From: Oscillospiraceae bacterium
GTDB taxonomy: Bacteria; Bacillota; Clostridia; Oscillospirales; Oscillospiraceae
Assembly: GCA_021203045.1 (NCBI GenBank)
Contig: JAJQBY010000055.1
Location: forward strand, 11,718-73,948
Length of the DNA: 62,231 nucleotides
Direction of reading: 5' to 3'
This document shows, piece by piece, positions 42,998-51,428 of this stretch. Under the pieces are notes generated by a model, which searched no databases, had not been told where the DNA came from, and was given only the letters and a program-made list of their open reading frames with translations. A program made the position numbers and the translations under genes. The stretch's first letter is position 1; the number at the start of each line of letters is the position of its first letter.

Positions 42998-44194
42998 TCA
43001 TCCCACGGATACGACGGCTTCCTCCTCATCGGAGAAGCTGTCCTCGTCATACTTTTCCACGGCCATCCCTTCGGAAAGGCTGTCGTCCGGGAAGGCGATA
43101 TAATCCGATGTATCCAGGCCGGACAGGATCTCATAGCAGTCCGTGTCCGCATCGTAGGAGCCCAGGGTGACGGAGCGCTTTTCCAGCTTATCCTTGTCGT
43201 TCGCCGCCCAGACATAGGCGTTGTCCGCTCCGCCGGTGATGTAGTAGGAGGGGAGCATCAGGCCGGTGGAACCCTCCCCGTCCCCGGTGTCCGGCTCGAT
43301 ATAGACATGCTGACCCAGCAGCAGGCCCTCCGTGTCCTCCAGCTCAATATAGAAGGGGTATTTGCTGGTGGTGGTCATGTCGTCCGAATAGACGTAATAA
43401 TAGCTGTCATTGTCGTTGGTGACAGGGTTTTCCCAGTCGATGTAGGTGATGGTCCCCGACCAGGTTTGGCTCTCGTCCACACGGGAGCGAATGGTGACGG
43501 CCATGCCCTCCGTCAGGGCATAGGCGTTCATCTCGTCGATGTTCCCCTCTACCCGCAGGGTGGTTACGTCCATAATGGTGATATAGGTGGCGCCGGTGGA
43601 GGTGCTGTCAGAGTAATAGCTGTCGGAGCTGCCCTCCTCCGTGATGCTCATGACCCGGCCGGAGATGGAGGCTGTAACATCCGTGTTCTCCATATCCGCC
43701 TCCATGGCGGCGATCTCCCGCTCCTTCAGGGCGATGTTATATTCCGCCTCCCGGATATCCGCCTCCTTGGAGCTGATCTGCAGGGTATAGCTCAGCTGAT
43801 CGCTGGAGCTGGCCTTGGCCTGCTGGGTCTCCAGCTCGGTGATCTCGTTTTCCGCGGCGGTGATGGTGTTTTCATAGCTTTCCTTTTCCAGATAGAGCTT
43901 GTCGAGAGACAGCTGCATGGCCTCCATGTCATAGGAAAACAGAAGGTCTCCCGCCTCGACCGTGTCCCCTTCCTCCACATAGGTCTCCAGGATGGTCTTA
44001 TCCGTATCCCGCTCCACCTCCTCGGTCTGTCCGGCCACCACCTTGCCGGCATAGCGATCCGCAAGGCCCACGGAGCCGGTCCCGGTGATCAGGGAAACGG
44101 ATTCCACATAGGCAGTCTCTCCGCTGCCGGCGCAGCCGCCCAGCATGCCCAGCGCCAGGGCGCACAGACACAGAGCCGCAGTGATTCTTTTCAT
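42998..44194 (-). CDS. Lipoprotein efflux adaptor, second exporter
   Basis: 398 aa, starting at ATG 44194 behind AGAAGGAGGAACCC. A lipoprotein signal with lipobox LGGC (about residues 17-20) anchors it to the outer face of the membrane. Then a lipoyl/hairpin adaptor follows: VEEGDTVEAGDLLFSYD (about 71-87), coiled coil at about 90-170 (EKESYENTITAAENEITELE), ASISGRVMSI, and C-terminal barrel domains. The length is normal. It is the first gene of a four-gene operon with a second adaptor, so two different adaptors may serve one ATPase/permease pair. Confidence 0.9.
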   Translation of the reverse strand: MKRITAALCLCALALGMLGGCAGSGETAYVESVSLITGTGSVGLADRYAGKVVAGQTEEVERDTDKTILETYVEEGDTVEAGDLLFSYDMEAMQLSLDKLYLEKESYENTITAAENEITELETQQAKASSSDQLSYTLQISSKEADIREAEYNIALKEREIAAMEADMENTDVTASISGRVMSITEEGSSDSYYSDSTSTGATYITIMDVTTLRVEGNIDEMNAYALTEGMAVTIRSRVDESQTWSGTITYIDWENPVTNDNDSYYYVYSDDMTTTSKYPFYIELEDTEGLLLGQHVYIEPDTGDGEGSTGLMLPSYYITGGADNAYVWAANDKDKLEKRSVTLGSYDADTDCYEILSGLDTSDYIAFPDDSLSEGMAVEKYDEDSFSDEEEAVVSVG

Positions 44195-44328
44195 TGGGTT
44201 CCTCCTTCTCAGGGCCAGGCTTCCCTGACTCTTGGATATTGGTGCTCGCCCGCGCCGTCTGCCGGGGCAGCGCGTTCCTGTTTCCCATGATATCACCGGC
44301 CCAACTTTGTTGTAAACCTAATATTATT

Positions 44329-44341
44329 TAAGAATTTCTTA
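44329..44341. promoter_or_regulatory. Palindrome in the exporter-operon promoter region
   Basis: TAAGAATTTCTTA is a perfect interrupted palindrome in the A/T-rich 204-base gap upstream of the second exporter operon. A possible minus-strand promoter spans it (TTGTAA, 17-bp spacer, TAAATA), so it could be an operator. No gene is visible in 44195-44398. Confidence 0.35.
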
Positions 44342-44398
44342 CGAAAATTACAAAGCTGTCACTATTGCAGCTCATATGCTTCCGCCACGTCAAAATTA

Positions 44399-45493
44399 TC
44401 AAAGATTCTCTAACACATCGGCAATACGGGCCGAGGCGTGACCGTCGCCGAAGGGGTTCGGACGGTCCCGCATGGCCTGCCAGGCCGCCTCATCCTCCAG
44501 CAGGCGGCGGCACCGGGCATACACCGTCTCCCGGTCCGTACCGGCCAGGAGCAGGCCCCCGGCTTTTATCCCCTCCGGCCGCTCTGTTTTGCCCCGCAGC
44601 ACCAGGGCCGGGACCCCCAGGGCAGCCGCCTCCTCCTGCACTCCGCCGGAGTCGGTCAGGATGAGCCGCGCACGGGCCAGAAGGTTATGAAACGCCGTTA
44701 CATCCATCGGCTCTGTCAGCCGGATGTTTTCCTGACCGCCCAGGGCGGCATATACCGCCTCCCGCACCTGAGGGTTGGGATGGACAGGGCACAGCACCCG
44801 CAGCTCCGGCATATCCGCCGCCAGGGAGCGGACGGCAGCCAGCACCTCCTGCATGGGCTGACCCAGGCTCTCCCGCCGGTGAAGGGTCAGAACGACCGGG
44901 ACGCCCTCCGCCAGAAAGTCCAGCGCCGGACTGTGATAGTCCTTCCTGAGGGTATATGCCAGAGCGTCTATTCCCGTGTTCCCCGTGACCCATATCCGGC
45001 TGCCGTCAAAGCCCTCCGCCAGCAGGTTCGCCCTGGCCTCCTCCGTGGGGGCGAAGGCATACCGGCTCAGCATATCCACTGCCCGGCGGTCAAACTCCTC
45101 CGGAAAGGGGGCCGACAGATCTCCTGTGCGCAGGCCTGCCTCCACGTGCCCTACCGGGATATGGCGGTAAAAGGCGGCCAGCGCCGCCGCAAGAGTGGTG
45201 GTGGTGTCCCCATGCACCAGCACAAGGTCCGGGGCCTCCCGCTCCAGGACCGGCCCGAGAGCCGTCAGGCAGGCGGCGGTCAGCCCGTCCAGGGACTGGG
45301 CCTGCTCCATCAGCGCCAGGTCATAGTCTGCCTCCACCTGAAAGGCGGCCAGCGCGTCCCGGAGCAGCTGCCGGTGCTGCCCCGTCACGCATACCACAGG
45401 CTGCACCGTTCCCCGCCGCCGGAGCTCCAGCACCAGAGGACACATCTTCACTGCCTCCGGCCTGGTGCCGAACACCAATAGAATCCTTTTCAT
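44399..45493 (-). CDS. wecB: UDP-N-acetylglucosamine 2-epimerase (non-hydrolysing)
   Basis: A 364-aa enzyme, starting at ATG 45493 with GGGAGGTG upstream. It interconverts UDP-GlcNAc and UDP-ManNAc for wall polymers. Conserved parts: FGTRPEAVKMCPLV (about 8-21), VHGDTTTTLAAALAA (about 93-107), GHVEAGLRTGDLSAPFPEE (about 117-135) and TDSGGVQEEAAALGVP (about 290-305), with catalytic Asp, Glu and His. The length is usual. It stands alone without neighbouring polymer genes, so its product probably feeds linkage-unit synthesis elsewhere. Confidence 0.95.
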   Translation of the reverse strand: MKRILLVFGTRPEAVKMCPLVLELRRRGTVQPVVCVTGQHRQLLRDALAAFQVEADYDLALMEQAQSLDGLTAACLTALGPVLEREAPDLVLVHGDTTTTLAAALAAFYRHIPVGHVEAGLRTGDLSAPFPEEFDRRAVDMLSRYAFAPTEEARANLLAEGFDGSRIWVTGNTGIDALAYTLRKDYHSPALDFLAEGVPVVLTLHRRESLGQPMQEVLAAVRSLAADMPELRVLCPVHPNPQVREAVYAALGGQENIRLTEPMDVTAFHNLLARARLILTDSGGVQEEAAALGVPALVLRGKTERPEGIKAGGLLLAGTDRETVYARCRRLLEDEAAWQAMRDRPNPFGDGHASARIADVLENL

Positions 45494-45590
45494 GCCAACA
45501 CCTCCCGAGTATAACACGTCTCATATACATTCATTATAATGTACCCATCTCCGGAAGTCCACAAAAACCGGGGCGGGCATCCGCATATAG

Positions 45591-45619
45591 AAAAAGCCCG
45601 GAACCAATACCGGTTCCGG
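45591..45619 (-). terminator. Terminator of rpmB
   Basis: On the minus strand CCGGAACC (45612-45619) pairs with GGTTCCGG (45598-45605), followed by GCTTTTTC. It lies about 24 bases after the rpmB stop. Confidence 0.88.
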
Positions 45620-45642
45620 ACTATAACTGCATCGTCTTGAAC

Positions 45643-45831
45643 TCACACTGCGCGCTGGACTTTGCCGCTACGCAGGCAGCGGGTGCACACATAAATGTGC
45701 TGGGGCTTGCCGTCCACGACCGCCTTCACGCGCTTTACGTTTGGCTTCCACATCCGATTGGTGCGCCGGTGGGAGTGGCTGACCTTGATGCCGAAAGTCA
45801 CGCCTTTTCCGCATACCTCACATTTTGCCAT
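45643..45831 (-). CDS. rpmB: 50S ribosomal protein L28
   Basis: A 62-aa protein starting at ATG 45831, behind AAGGAGCTG. It begins MAKCEVCGKG and has the conserved SHSHRRTNRMWKPN box (about 18-31). Two Cys pairs (CEVC at 4-7 and CTRC at about 50-53) make it the zinc-binding C+ form, which is usual in Firmicutes and implies possible replacement by a zinc-free copy under zinc shortage. Monocistronic with its own terminator. Confidence 0.97.
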   Translation of the reverse strand: MAKCEVCGKGVTFGIKVSHSHRRTNRMWKPNVKRVKAVVDGKPQHIYVCTRCLRSGKVQRAV

Positions 45832-45923
45832 CGTAATCAGCTCCTTCCTGCCGTCAAAGGACAGCCATAGTATAATAACAGACCAGCCGCCAAATTGCAA
45901 GTGTTTTTTTCATTTTTGGCAAT

Positions 45924-47039
45924 TTAGTCAATAACATAGGACGCGCACCCCTCCGGAACAGAGGAGCAGACGGGGACAAAGCGGATATCCGCACTGCCGT
46001 CGTTGATCTCCGCCATGGCCAGCTCCTTGTCGCTGGTCACCATATCCGCGCTGGTAGGGCAGTACAGTCTGGCGAACAGCCGCCAGAATATCCCGATATC
46101 CTGACCGGTCTGGCTACCGTAGCCGTTGCGGAGCGAGGACGCGTCCAGCAGGGCGGACACGGCCGTATCCGTTCCCTCCGCCGCCGTCACCAGGCGCTGC
46201 CCCAGCAGGCAGATAGCGGTGACCGGGTCAGGGTCGGTCCGGACCGTGGTGGAATAGGTAAAGCTCTCTCCCTCCCCGGCTATGGGGTGATACAGGTCGG
46301 CCAGGATGATTTCATCAAAGCCCATGGCGGCAAGCTCCGCCACCAGATCCTCCAAATAGGCCCGCACCGTGCTGTTATAGGGGTCCAGCCAGATGACGCC
46401 GTCGCTGTCCGTATAGGCCGCGCCGGAGGAGGTCTGGAGTGTCACCGTCCAGTTTCGGGTCCCCAGCAGGGTATCCGCGCAGCAGCTGATCTGAGCGGCC
46501 ACGGTCATGCCCTGCTCATGGAGGGCGGCGATGGTCTCCGTCACATCCGCGGTGCCGGAGGTGCCGTAGTTCACCGCCGTCTCCGTCTGGGAGGCCCAGG
46601 CCAGCTGACCGGTTTCATCCTTCATCTCCAGCACCACGCCGGAGTAGTCCCCCTCCTGGGCACGGGTCACGGCAGCAGCCAGAAGCGTAGCGCTGACCAC
46701 ATCTTCACGGCTGACGAACAGGGCCTGAACGCTTTCCAGCTCCTCCCAGCCGCCCAGGTCGGTCTCAGAAAAATCCTGCTCCTCGTATATGACCTCCACC
46801 ACGATGGGCTCAAAGGTGGGCGTGGGGGTAGCCGCCGTTTCCTCCTCTCCGGCAGACGCGCTGGCGGCGGAGGGGAGCTGCAGCGTGACGCCGGAGGCAT
46901 CGTACACGACGAACCGCTGAAGGACGGTGAACAGGAGCGCCCCGCCGACGATCAGTACCCCCACGACGGAAAGGGCTATGGTCAGGGGCACCCTGAATTT
47001 CCGGCGGCCTCTGTATATATCCCTGGGTCGGTATGACAT
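45924..47039 (-). CDS. DUF4015 family, putative glycoside hydrolase
   Basis: 371 aa: N-terminal signal-anchor helix at about 17-42 (VPLTIALSVVGVLIVGGALL), a low-complexity linker, then a TIM-barrel-like domain matching the DUF4015/COG1306 group. Diagnostic segments are GDYSGVVLEMKDETGQLAWAS (in parts, about 120-140), WLDPYNSTVRAYL (about 215-227) and GFDEIILADLYHP (about 240-252), where most members have GFDEIQFDYIRFP. The family is a predicted extracellular glycoside hydrolase without proven substrate. ATG 47039 abuts the rpiB stop, so both are probably on one message. Confidence 0.82.
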   Translation of the reverse strand: MSYRPRDIYRGRRKFRVPLTIALSVVGVLIVGGALLFTVLQRFVVYDASGVTLQLPSAASASAGEEETAATPTPTFEPIVVEVIYEEQDFSETDLGGWEELESVQALFVSREDVVSATLLAAAVTRAQEGDYSGVVLEMKDETGQLAWASQTETAVNYGTSGTADVTETIAALHEQGMTVAAQISCCADTLLGTRNWTVTLQTSSGAAYTDSDGVIWLDPYNSTVRAYLEDLVAELAAMGFDEIILADLYHPIAGEGESFTYSTTVRTDPDPVTAICLLGQRLVTAAEGTDTAVSALLDASSLRNGYGSQTGQDIGIFWRLFARLYCPTSADMVTSDKELAMAEINDGSADIRFVPVCSSVPEGCASYVID

Positions 47040-47477
47040 TTATTTTTCCAGTTCCTTTATCATATCCAGCCGCCGGATATGATGCTCCGCTTCGGAGAAG
47101 GAGGCGGCCAGATAGGTATCCACAATGCGCTTGGCAAGCTCGCCTCCCAAGGTACGGCCTCCCAGGCAGAGGATATTGGCGTCATTGTGAAGGCGGGTCA
47201 TCTCCGCAGAATAGCAGTCCGCGCACAAAGCGGCCCGGATGCCGGGGATCTTGTTCGCGGCAATGGACATACCGATACCGGTGCCGCAGATCAGAATGCC
47301 CCGGTCGCATTCCCCGGCGACCACCGCCCGGGCCACCTTTTCCGCATAGATGGGATAATCCACCCGCTCCCCGGCGCCGCAGCCGAAATCCTCATAGGCC
47401 ACGCCCAGGTCCGCCAGGTGTTCGATGATCTGCTTTTTAAGCTCATAGCCGCCGTGGTCACACGCGATGGCGATCAT
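47040..47477 (-). CDS. rpiB: Ribose-5-phosphate isomerase B
   Basis: A 145-aa enzyme, starting at ATG 47477 after GGAGGC. It has the RpiB/LacAB fold: ACDHGGYELK (about 5-14), catalytic Cys in GILICGTGIGMSIAANKI (about 61-78), and the CADCYSAEMTRLHNDANILCLG region (in parts, about 85-106) with the second catalytic residues. It converts ribose 5-phosphate and ribulose 5-phosphate in the pentose phosphate pathway; a few relatives use allose 6-phosphate. It is followed without gap by the DUF4015 gene. Upstream 300 bases hold a structured element and no gene. Confidence 0.95.
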   Translation of the reverse strand: MIAIACDHGGYELKKQIIEHLADLGVAYEDFGCGAGERVDYPIYAEKVARAVVAGECDRGILICGTGIGMSIAANKIPGIRAALCADCYSAEMTRLHNDANILCLGGRTLGGELAKRIVDTYLAASFSEAEHHIRRLDMIKELEK

Positions 47478-47583
47478 AATAAAAGCCTCCTTTGCCGCTA
47501 AGCGCGGCAGAATATATAAAAGGTTGTTCGCTGAATCAGAAAATATACACAATACCCGCCCATGTCTCCAGGGCAAAGGAATG

Positions 47584-47702
47584 CCTCGCAGAGTTCGCGC
47601 CCGCAGGCGCGAATAAAGTAGGATCATTTTTTGCCGCGACCCGTGCGTGGCAAAAAATTCCTCTCGGCCTGAGAGTGTGCGAGGTATCCGCCACAGGCGG
47701 AT
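47584..47702. ncRNA. Multi-hairpin element, candidate structured RNA or repeat
   Basis: In the gap between rpiB and the PMT gene, CCTCGCA (47584-47590) pairs with TGCGAGG (47678-47684) and encloses three hairpins: TTCGCGCC/GGCGCGAA (47594-47601 with 47606-47613), TTTTTTGCC/GGCAAAAAA (47627-47635 with 47649-47657), and CTCTC/GAGAG (47661-47665 with 47671-47675). ATCCGCC/GGCGGAT (47686-47692 with 47696-47702) follows. A GACCCG (from 47638) to CGGGTC (47713-47718) pseudoknot is possible. Strand and function are undetermined; no protein frame is convincing. Confidence 0.45.
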
Positions 47703-47736
47703 GCCAAGTGCGCGGGTCAGGCCGCTATCCCCTTTT

Positions 47737-47774
47737 TAATTTTTAATAAAAAGCTTGCTTTTTATTAAAAATTA
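47737..47774. terminator. 18-bp A/T-rich palindrome after the PMT gene
   Basis: TAATTTTTAATAAAAAGC (47737-47754) pairs perfectly with its complement (47757-47774) around TT, four bases after the stop of the minus gene. It is a stem of unusual low GC content for this window. Confidence 0.6.
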
Positions 47775-47777
47775 GCT

Positions 47778-49697
47778 TCAAAACGGCCAGGTGTCCGTGA
47801 ACCATTTGAGGAAAATATTGCTGTAGGTCGCGCTCCTGCGCACGCCGGATAGAACGGGATAGAACATGACGAACATGGCCACGCTCACCGTGGTGAAGCT
47901 GCCGATGGCAGCCTTCCATTTCGGGTCATGGCAGCGCAGGTCCTCAAAGATACGGGACAGAGCCAGCACCAGAAACACGGTGCAGGGGAAGTAATGATAG
48001 GCAAAGGTCAGACGGCTGACCAGCACCCAGGGGAGCAGGTTCGCCAGATAACCGATCAGGATGAACAGGGCCTTTTTGTCCCTGTCCCGCACGGCCAGCC
48101 AGCCCATGGCGATCATGGCGCACAGGCCGCCCCAGCAGACGATGGGATTGGAGAAGGCCGCGAAGGAAGAAATGGTCCCGTCCTCAAAATATTCCAGGTA
48201 GTACAGGATGGGCCGGATGTCCAGTATCCACTGATACCACTTGGAGGAATAGGGGTGGGTGGCCACCAGATCGGAGTGGTAATTCCACATATAGCTCTGG
48301 TTATCCAGGACGATCTGCAGATAGTCCTTGGAGAAAAACATTTTCACGCCGCTCAGCCCCTGGCTGACCCCATAGGAATAGTAGCTGACGTAATACACCA
48401 GGCAGGGCACCACAATGAAAAACAGCAGGCACCAGCCGATATTCAGGATAAAGTCGTCCCGGGCAGCCTTCTTCTCCCGACGAAGCCGCATGACCCAGTA
48501 GATCAGCCATATAACGGCCAGGCCCGCGCCGGCGTAGATACACGTCCACTTACTGGCCGCGCCCAGGCCGAAGGACAGCCCGCACAAAAACAGCCACAGG
48601 TTCCGCCGCTTCTCTCTGTCCGGCGGCTCCGTCGCCCACATATACATGAACAGATACATCAGCAGAATGAAAAACACCGCATAGGTATCTATGGTGGCCA
48701 GGCGGGTCTGGGTATAGTGCATGAAGTCAAAGGCGAACAGGGCGCTGCCGCAGACTGCCACCGCCGTATGCCCGAACATTTTTTTCAGCAGCACATACAG
48801 CACCGGCAGCATAAGCACCCCGAACAGAGTCCCCATGAACCGCCAGCCGAATGGAGTCATGCCGAAAATACGGATGCCCAGAGAAATGATGGCCTTCCCA
48901 AGAGGCGGGTGGGTGATCTCGTAGGGCCAGATGCCCTCGATCATCTCCAGCGCCGTCCGGGGGAAGTATATCTCGTCAAAATAGGTGCCGTTTTTATAGC
49001 TGTAGCTGTCCGGAATGGTGTCCTGCTCGTCGAACAGCATCTCACAGCCGGAGGCGATAATCAGATCATCCGGGTCGATCAGCTCGCCGTCCGCGCCGTA
49101 TATCGCCACCTCGCCCAGATACTGCTCCGCGCCGGAGATGATGCGGATATAGCGGACGGTGCCGTTATCGGCGTTCAGGACCGCGTCGTTCCAGCGGAAA
49201 AGCTGGGTATAGGTCTGGGTCATGCCGGAGGTGCCGTCCTCCTGCACCTGGTCTGTCCAGGTCTCCCCGTCATAGGAAAATTGCAGGGTATAGTCCGCCG
49301 TGCAGAGGCCGGAATAATAGCGGAGGGCCGTGATCTCCTGCGGCTCCTCCAGCTCGATCAGGGCATAGGTGTTCCCCTGCTGATAATGGAGAAAGGTCTG
49401 AGGGGCCGAGGTGCTCCCCAGGCCGACAAAGGCGACTATGGTATATACCGCCGTCAGGCAGCCCAGGGCGATCCAGTCGGGCCTGTGGAATTTTTTGTCC
49501 GCCTTCGGTGCCGGGGCTTTCGGCTGCGGCTCCGCGTCCGGCAGGGCCTGAGCGTCCAGGGCCTCTCCCTCCGGTCCCAAGGGGAGCTTTCTGAACCGGG
49601 GGACCGCCCGCCGGTGTACGGCCGCCCACCGCAGCGTCCAGAACAGCACGAACAGCGCCGCCGCCAGCGGGATGATGATCTTTATATTGGAAAGCAT
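47778..49697 (-). CDS. PMT-family glycosyltransferase with discoidin-like domain
   Basis: 639 aa, starting at ATG 49697 with AAGGAG upstream; the longer frame to 49772 lacks support. A short membrane helix begins the protein; the PMT GT-C fold follows, with about 11 helices. The catalytic pair DE lies in YFDEIYFPRTALEM (about 239-252) and the family box HPPLGKAII at about 266-274. Between the first helices, residues about 98-206 form a discoidin/F5-8 C-like domain (ALRYYSGLCTADYTLQFSYD, then VRYIRIISGAEQYLGE). It transfers a sugar from a polyprenyl-phosphate donor outside the membrane, to protein or polymer; the acceptor is unknown. Confidence 0.88.
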   Translation of the reverse strand: MLSNIKIIIPLAAALFVLFWTLRWAAVHRRAVPRFRKLPLGPEGEALDAQALPDAEPQPKAPAPKADKKFHRPDWIALGCLTAVYTIVAFVGLGSTSAPQTFLHYQQGNTYALIELEEPQEITALRYYSGLCTADYTLQFSYDGETWTDQVQEDGTSGMTQTYTQLFRWNDAVLNADNGTVRYIRIISGAEQYLGEVAIYGADGELIDPDDLIIASGCEMLFDEQDTIPDSYSYKNGTYFDEIYFPRTALEMIEGIWPYEITHPPLGKAIISLGIRIFGMTPFGWRFMGTLFGVLMLPVLYVLLKKMFGHTAVAVCGSALFAFDFMHYTQTRLATIDTYAVFFILLMYLFMYMWATEPPDREKRRNLWLFLCGLSFGLGAASKWTCIYAGAGLAVIWLIYWVMRLRREKKAARDDFILNIGWCLLFFIVVPCLVYYVSYYSYGVSQGLSGVKMFFSKDYLQIVLDNQSYMWNYHSDLVATHPYSSKWYQWILDIRPILYYLEYFEDGTISSFAAFSNPIVCWGGLCAMIAMGWLAVRDRDKKALFILIGYLANLLPWVLVSRLTFAYHYFPCTVFLVLALSRIFEDLRCHDPKWKAAIGSFTTVSVAMFVMFYPVLSGVRRSATYSNIFLKWFTDTWPF

Positions 49698-49879
49698 AAT
49701 CAGCTCCTTGCTCGCGTAGGTGGAAAGCTCATGATGACGATTTATTATATACCAAAACTCTCCCGACTGCAAGCCGTATGAAGGTCTTGCAATTTTCGAC
49801 GATTTCTGCTACTATTTAAATAGAAATAAAAAGAACTGCACACCCGGCACATTAAACAGCAAAGAAGGAAGAGAACTCA

Positions 49880-50806
49880 ATGACAGCGAACCAAACGCCC
49901 CGAGCGTCTGCGGCGGACCGCATTCGGGCGGACCGGCTCCGCCAGCGGAGGCGGGAGAAGCGTATGCTCTCCACCATGACCGTCCTTGCGCTGGTATTTC
50001 TGATCGCCTTCGTCGTATGTCTGCTGGTGACGACCAAAATCATTTCCGGACTGAAGGACTCCACCGCTCAGCTGGAGGAGGAAAACACCCAGCTGACCCA
50101 GGAGCTGACCGAGGCCCAGGCCGTCGCAGCGGAGGCCCAGGAGCTTTTGGACGAGGCCGCAGCCAGAGCCCAGCCTGCGGCGGACGGCTTTTTTGACGAC
50201 GCCCTTTTCGTGGGAGACAGCGTCAGCTACCGGCTGGAGCTGTATGCCGCCCAGGAAAGGGAGGACGGCGGGGAATGTCTGGACGCAGCCCAGTTTTTTA
50301 CCGCAGGAAGCCTGGGCTGGGATAACCTTCTGTGGGATCTGGATACCCCATCTTCCGTTCACCCCTCTTATCAGGGGGAGAAGATGTATCTGGAGGATGC
50401 AGTGGCGGCCAGCGGCGCAAAAAAGGTCTATATCATGCTGGGCATGAACGACGTGGGCGCCTATGAGATCGACGAGGTCATAGAAGCTGTTAACGAAAAC
50501 TGCACCAGAGTCCTGGCAGAGAACCCGGATGTGGAGATATTCATCGAAAGCGTCACGCCTATCCTTGCCTCCAAGGAGACCACCTCGCTGAACAATGAGG
50601 TCGTTGACAATTTCAACCAAGCGCTGGAGAACTATTGCAGCGAGCAGGGCTTCGCCTATCTTGACGTGGCCTCCGTGATGAAAAACGAGAGCGGCTCCCT
50701 GATCTCGGAATATTGCAGCGATCCGGATGCCATGGGCATCCATTTTTCTGCGGAGGGCTGCGCCGCCTGGATAGAATACCTGGAACAGCACCCCTACGGC
50801 GTATAA
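49880..50806 (+). CDS. Membrane-anchored SGNH acyltransferase/esterase-like protein
   Basis: 308 aa. Basic N-terminus, one membrane helix at about 34-56 (MTVLALVFLIAFVVCLLV), coiled coil at about 60-95 (LKDSTAQLEEENTQLTQEL), then an external SGNH domain. Block I Ser is in LFVGDSVSYR (about 110-119), block III GMNDVGAY (about 190-197), block V Asp/His near DAMGIHFSAEG (about 286-296). The MBOAT and DHHW genes downstream are the classic partners of such proteins in polysaccharide O-acetylation, so a role at the outer surface as acetyl transferase or esterase is likely. Confidence 0.85.
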   Translation: MTANQTPRASAADRIRADRLRQRRREKRMLSTMTVLALVFLIAFVVCLLVTTKIISGLKDSTAQLEEENTQLTQELTEAQAVAAEAQELLDEAAARAQPAADGFFDDALFVGDSVSYRLELYAAQEREDGGECLDAAQFFTAGSLGWDNLLWDLDTPSSVHPSYQGEKMYLEDAVAASGAKKVYIMLGMNDVGAYEIDEVIEAVNENCTRVLAENPDVEIFIESVTPILASKETTSLNNEVVDNFNQALENYCSEQGFAYLDVASVMKNESGSLISEYCSDPDAMGIHFSAEGCAAWIEYLEQHPYGV

Positions 50807-50845
50807 AGCCGATCGGAGATAAACGCAACAAAGGCGAGAAAAGCT

Positions 50846-51328
50846 ATGAAAACAAACATGTTCCGGCGCATTTACGCCCTGGTCCTGGCAGTGGGGATGC
50901 TCCTGGCTCTTGCCGCCTGCGGCGGCAGCAAGGAGAAGGCAGATGTAGACCTGTCCGCCGTGATGGATGAGATCACCGGCTCCTATGACCTGCCGGAGAT
51001 GATGACCGTCAGCTCAGAGGACAGCCTGACCAGCTTTTACGGCATCGACCCGGCGGATGTGGATTCCTTCGCTATCCAGCTCTGCTCCACCGGTATCGAT
51101 GCGGACGAGATCGTCCTGATTCGCGCCGTGGATGAGGAGGCCGCCGCCCGCATCGCAGAGAAGCTGGAGTCCCGCTATCAGTCCAAGCTGAGCCAGATGC
51201 AGAACTACCTCCCGGAGCAATACGATATCATCGCCGCCTGCGCCGTGGAGACCGACGGCACCTATGTCAGCATGATTATCTCCCCGGACGCCGATGCGAT
51301 GACCGAGCTGTATCACAGCTATTTTTAA
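50846..51328 (+). CDS. DUF4358 lipoprotein
   Basis: 160 aa. The lipoprotein signal is RRIYALVLAVGMLLALAAC with lipobox LAAC (about 22-25). The mature domain (about 30-160) matches the DUF4358 pattern: DLPEMMTVSSEDSLTSFYGI, DEIVLIRAVDEEAAARIAEK, and LSQMQNYLPEQYDIIAAC. The family is common in Clostridia close to MBOAT/SGNH acetylation genes and has no known function. GGCGAGAAAAGCT precedes ATG 50846. Likely an extracellular partner of the O-acetylation machinery, from context. Confidence 0.82.
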   Translation: MKTNMFRRIYALVLAVGMLLALAACGGSKEKADVDLSAVMDEITGSYDLPEMMTVSSEDSLTSFYGIDPADVDSFAIQLCSTGIDADEIVLIRAVDEEAAARIAEKLESRYQSKLSQMQNYLPEQYDIIAACAVETDGTYVSMIISPDADAMTELYHSYF

Positions 51329-51428
51329 AAATTTATTGGAATAAAAAGCAAGGTTTTTTCTATATCACTTAGGGAAAGCCTTCTTTTTTTATCCGTCTCC
51401 AAACAAAGAAGATAAGAAGGCCCATTTT

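Noticed and set aside
45494-45590. Promoter of wecB
   Set aside because: TATAAT occurs on the minus strand but the matching -35 (TGGACT) is weak and an alternative TATACT exists, so no assignment was made.
51329-51428. Terminator or promoter in the gap before the MBOAT gene
   Set aside because: A weak TTGGAA/TCTATA pair and a poor GGGAAAGCC hairpin are present, but neither is convincing.
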